NCBI GenBank assembly: GCA_003240775.1 | Contig: QFNI01000039.1 | Location: 1 to 36,754, forward strand | Origin: Mesorhizobium amorphae | GTDB taxonomy: Bacteria > Pseudomonadota > Alphaproteobacteria > Rhizobiales > Rhizobiaceae | Length of the DNA stretch: 36,754 bases | Reading direction: 5' to 3' | Shown here: positions 34,195 through 36,754 of the stretch, piece by piece | Position numbering within the stretch: position 1 is the first letter of the stretch | Layout of the letters: every line of letters begins with the position of its first letter | Notes under the pieces: generated by a model | What the model saw: only the letters and a program-made list of their open reading frames with translations | Database searches by the model: none | What the model was told of the DNA's origin: nothing | Position numbers and translations under genes: made by a program

Positions 34195-35448
34195 ATGGAG
34201 CCGATGAAGCGCTGGAGTTCGAAAGCCATGAGCATCGCGACCACGGGCAGGCAGGCGGCTCCTTGGCTGATCGTCGTGTGCGGCTGCACGATTGCGGCCC
34301 TCACCTTCGGCCCGCGCTCGGCCATGGGCTTTTTCCAACTCCCCATGCTGGCCGACACCGGCTGGGACCGCGCCACTTTCGGCCTCGCCATGGCCATCCA
34401 GAACCTCTTCTGGGGCATCGGCCAGCCGATCTTCGGCGCGCTGGCCGACAAGTTCGGCACATGGCGGGTGCTCGCGGCGGGCGCCGTGCTCTATGCCTGC
34501 GGCCTCTGCATGATGGCGTTTGCCACCACGCCGGGAATGCTGCATTGGGGCGGCGGCGTGCTGATGGGCCTCGGCATCGCGGCCGGCTCGTTTTCGATCG
34601 TGCTCGCGGCCTTTGCCCGCAACGTCGCGCCCGAGCGGCGCAGCCTGGTCTTCGGCCTGGGCACGGCCGCGGGCTCGGCCGGCATGTTCCTGTTCGCGCC
34701 CCTCAGCCAGGGCATGATCTCGGCCTATGGCTGGTCCGATACGCTGGTGATCATGGCCGCCGCCATGATGGTGATCCCGCTCCTCGCCATCCCTCTGGCC
34801 GGCAATGCCCGCACCGGGCTGCGCGCCGAGGTCGAGCAGACGGCGGGTGCTGCACTGCGCGAGGCCACGCGCCATCGCTCCTATCTTCTGCTCGTGTCCG
34901 GCTTCTTCGTGTGCGGCTTCCAGGTCGCCTTCATTACCGCGCATTTCCCGGCCTATCTGGGCGATCTCGGCATCGCGCCGTCCTATGCGGTTCTGGCGCT
35001 CGCGCTGATCGGCTTCTTCAACATCATCGGCTCGCTCGCGGCGGGCTTCATCGGCCAGCGCCATTCCAAGCCCCACTTCCTGGCGCTGATCTATCTCGGC
35101 CGCTCGATCGTGGTGACGGCATTCCTGCTGCTGCCGCAGACGCCGTTGAGCGTCGTCGTCTTCTCCGTGCTGATGGGCCTGCTCTGGCTGTCCACCGTGC
35201 CGCCCACCAACGGCCTCGTCGCCATCATGTTCGGCACCCGCCATCTCGGCATGCTGGGCGGCCTGGTGTTCCTATCCCACCAGGTCGGCTCGTTTCTCGG
35301 CGTCTGGCTCGGCGGCGTGCTCTATGACCGGCTCGGCTCCTACGACCCCGTCTGGTGGCTCGGCGTGGCGCTGGGGCTGTTCGCCGCCCTCGTCCATCTG
35401 CCGATCCGCGAGAAGGCGGTGGATCGCCCGGCCCTGGGTTCCGCCTGA
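34195..35448 (+). CDS. Major facilitator superfamily transporter
   Basis: A 417-residue inner-membrane permease with about twelve hydrophobic segments in two halves. The loop 2-3 motif appears as GALADKFGTWRVL, and the second half starts near RHRSYLLLVSGFFVCGFQVAFI. The general look (TGWDRATFGLAMAIQNLFWGIGQPIFG) is that of the oxalate/formate- or monocarboxylate-type MFS group, but the substrate cannot be assigned. Start ATGs at 34195, 34204 and 34228 are all possible; GGAG precedes the latter two at poor spacing. Divergent from the acetyltransferase gene by 167 nt. Confidence 0.9.
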   Translation: MEPMKRWSSKAMSIATTGRQAAPWLIVVCGCTIAALTFGPRSAMGFFQLPMLADTGWDRATFGLAMAIQNLFWGIGQPIFGALADKFGTWRVLAAGAVLYACGLCMMAFATTPGMLHWGGGVLMGLGIAAGSFSIVLAAFARNVAPERRSLVFGLGTAAGSAGMFLFAPLSQGMISAYGWSDTLVIMAAAMMVIPLLAIPLAGNARTGLRAEVEQTAGAALREATRHRSYLLLVSGFFVCGFQVAFITAHFPAYLGDLGIAPSYAVLALALIGFFNIIGSLAAGFIGQRHSKPHFLALIYLGRSIVVTAFLLLPQTPLSVVVFSVLMGLLWLSTVPPTNGLVAIMFGTRHLGMLGGLVFLSHQVGSFLGVWLGGVLYDRLGSYDPVWWLGVALGLFAALVHLPIREKAVDRPALGSA

Positions 35449-35489
35449 ACGTTGGACTTGCGCGCGCCGATTGGCCAAAGCTTGCGCGC

Positions 35490-36461
35490 ATGAACGAGAC
35501 CGCCCCCCGCACCCGCTTTCCCCTCGTCGACCTCGCGCGGGGCGCGGCACTGATCGCCATGGCGATCTACCACTTCACCTGGGATCTCGAATTCTTCGGC
35601 TACCTTGCCGCTGGCACCACGGCCCAAGGCGGATGGAAGATCTTTGCCCGCTGCATCGCCTCGAGCTTCCTTTTCCTGGTCGGCGTCAGCCTCGTCCTCG
35701 CCCATCTGCGGGGCATCCGCTGGGCCCCCTTCCTGCGCCGCATGGCGATGGTCGCGGGTGCGGCCCTCGCCATCACCGCCATCACCTATGCGGCTGTCCC
35801 CGACGAGTTCATCTTCTTCGGCATCCTCCACCAGATCGCGCTGGCGAGCCTGCTGGGCCTCCTCTTCCTGCGCCTGCCCGCGCCCCTCACCGCCTTGGCA
35901 GGAGCGGGCGTCATCGCCCTGCCCTTCCTGTTTCGCAGCGAAGCCTTCGCGCATCCGCTTCTGTGGTGGATCGGGCTCGCGCCGGTGCCGCCGCGCTCCA
36001 ACGACTTCGTGCCGGTGTTTCCCTTTTTCGGCGCGGTGCTGCTGGGGCTCTCCTTCGCCAAGTCGCAAGCCGTGCGCGGCTGGCTGGCGACTGCGGTCTC
36101 CGCCACCCCGAACGCGCTCAAGCCGCTCGCCTTCATCGGGCGCCACAGCCTGGCATTCTACCTCGTCCATCAGCCCATTCTCATCGCTCTCGTCTGGCTC
36201 GGCGCCCAGATCGTGCCCCCTGCGATCGAGAGCCCACAGGTGCGTTTCATGCCGGCCTGCCAGCAAAGCTGCGCGGCCATCCGCGATGCGGACTTCTGCG
36301 CGCGCTATTGTTCGTGCATGCTCGACGAGATCGACGCGCAAGGGATGATGGACGATGTCTTCGGCACACCGGACGAGACCGCGCAAACCCGCATCGACGA
36401 CCTCGCGTCCCAATGCACGGCCCGCTCCGATCTCCTCGCCCCAGCCGAGCCCCTTCCGTGA
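35490..36461 (+). CDS. DUF1624 membrane protein with Cys-rich tail
   Basis: A 323-residue polytopic membrane protein of the DUF1624 group (heparan-alpha-glucosaminide N-acetyltransferase catalytic-domain-like, acyltransferase 3 superfamily). RFPLVDLARGAALIAMAIYHFTWDL carries the family's D..RG..I..M...H signature. GILHQIALASLLG, FPFFGAVLLG and IGRHSLAFYLVHQPILI are typical. After the last membrane segment a tail of about 70 residues has five cysteines (C257-x3-C261, C270-x3-C274, C276), resembling a twin C-x3-C hairpin. The substrate is unknown. ATG 35490 is 42 nt after the MFS stop. The methyltransferase-like gene follows closely. Confidence 0.87.
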   Translation: MNETAPRTRFPLVDLARGAALIAMAIYHFTWDLEFFGYLAAGTTAQGGWKIFARCIASSFLFLVGVSLVLAHLRGIRWAPFLRRMAMVAGAALAITAITYAAVPDEFIFFGILHQIALASLLGLLFLRLPAPLTALAGAGVIALPFLFRSEAFAHPLLWWIGLAPVPPRSNDFVPVFPFFGAVLLGLSFAKSQAVRGWLATAVSATPNALKPLAFIGRHSLAFYLVHQPILIALVWLGAQIVPPAIESPQVRFMPACQQSCAAIRDADFCARYCSCMLDEIDAQGMMDDVFGTPDETAQTRIDDLASQCTARSDLLAPAEPLP

Positions 36462-36495
36462 CCGGCCGAGCCGCTTTCCCTGGCCGCCACTCGTC

Positions 36496-36754
36496 ATGCT
36501 GGGCGCAGCAGGGAGTGCGATTGCGCTCCACGTCCTCTACGGCCTGCCCTGGTTCGGCTCGCCCTTCGCCGACATCCTGCTCGCCTTCGGTGTGCTTCTC
36601 GTTCTCGGTGGCGTAGGGCTCAATCTCGCGGCGATCCGGGCGCTCGCGCGCGGGCGCACCACGGTCATGCCGCATCGCGCAAGCGAGCGCCTCGTCACGA
36701 ACGGCCCGTATGCGGTCTCGCGCAACCCCATCTATCTCGGCAACACGCTTCTGC
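36496..36754 (+). CDS. Isoprenylcysteine carboxyl methyltransferase-like membrane protein (3' end outside window)
   Basis: The first 86 residues of a small ICMT/PEMT-type integral membrane methyltransferase, cut by the window end. MLGAAGSAIALHVLYGLPWF and ADILLAFGVLLVLGGVGLNL are two hydrophobic helices. RGRTTVMPHRASERLVTNGPYAVSRNPIYLGN is the family signature (T-x-V-P...L-V-T-x-G-P-Y...S-R-N-P-x-Y-L-G). Relatives methylate small molecules, phospholipids or thiols; the substrate is unknown. The in-frame sequence before ATG 36496 is also hydrophobic-leading but has no start codon back to the DUF1624 stop, and no strong ribosome site is visible. Confidence 0.85.
   Translation, partial: MLGAAGSAIALHVLYGLPWFGSPFADILLAFGVLLVLGGVGLNLAAIRALARGRTTVMPHRASERLVTNGPYAVSRNPIYLGNTLL

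Overview
This is a GC-rich window with the gene content of an alphaproteobacterium of the order Hyphomicrobiales (Rhizobiales). The evidence is a GSI/GSII pair (glnA and a eukaryote-like glnII), both behind sigma-54 promoter motifs; the runs radA-cvpA-purF and psd-pssA; a DUF2735-type small gene beside glnII; a TIGR02301 protein; a CtrA-type TTAA-N7-TTAA box; and intergenic palindromes of the kind dispersed in rhizobial chromosomes. The genus cannot be fixed from the sequence. A Phyllobacteriaceae-like lineage is my guess. No rRNA, tRNA, CRISPR array, insertion sequence or phage gene was seen.

Layout. Positions 1-3707: the 3' part of uvrA, converging on a minus-strand pair (Tudor-like DUF2945 gene and a stand-alone ADP/ATP-dependent NAD(P)H-hydrate dehydratase). 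Positions 3708-7472: the nitrogen-assimilation block. It has an NtrC-like site, a sigma-54 promoter, glnB, glnA and a strong terminator, then a divergent pair of a DUF2735-type gene and glnII with a near-ideal NtrC site and a canonical sigma-54 promoter. Positions 7473-13710: dnaB, a GC-rich inverted repeat where many relatives carry alr, then radA, cvpA, purF and an SDR oxidoreductase. Positions 13711-19979 (minus strand): a LysM/Ig-like envelope protein, an ArsR-type regulator with a perfect 31-bp operator over its start codon, an Atm1-type ABC exporter, a secreted SH3-like protein, and the phospholipid genes psd and pssA.

Positions 20089-26300: a LOG-family nucleosidase (+), then on the minus strand rarD, cimA, pip and a GFA-family gene (the last three linked by 4-bp overlaps) and cysS. 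Positions 26657-28809 (+): an unrecorded-looking 50-residue protein, a Nudix hydrolase, a TIGR02301 protein, and two uncharacterised genes behind a CtrA-type box. Positions 28824-31739: a dispersed palindrome that supplies the stop codon of a dihydroorotase-like gene, then ygfZ and an HD hydrolase. Positions 31740-34027: inverted repeats and a GNAT plus RimK/RLAN ATP-grasp pair. Positions 34195-36754: an MFS transporter, a DUF1624 membrane protein with a twin C-x3-C tail, and the start of an isoprenylcysteine-methyltransferase-like protein.

Most of the window is ordinary core chromosome. The parts most worth a second look are the ArsR/Atm1 unit with its operator on a probably leaderless start, the GNAT-RimK/RLAN amide-ligase pair, the CtrA-box small-gene pair, and the DUF2735-type gene wired into the nitrogen region.
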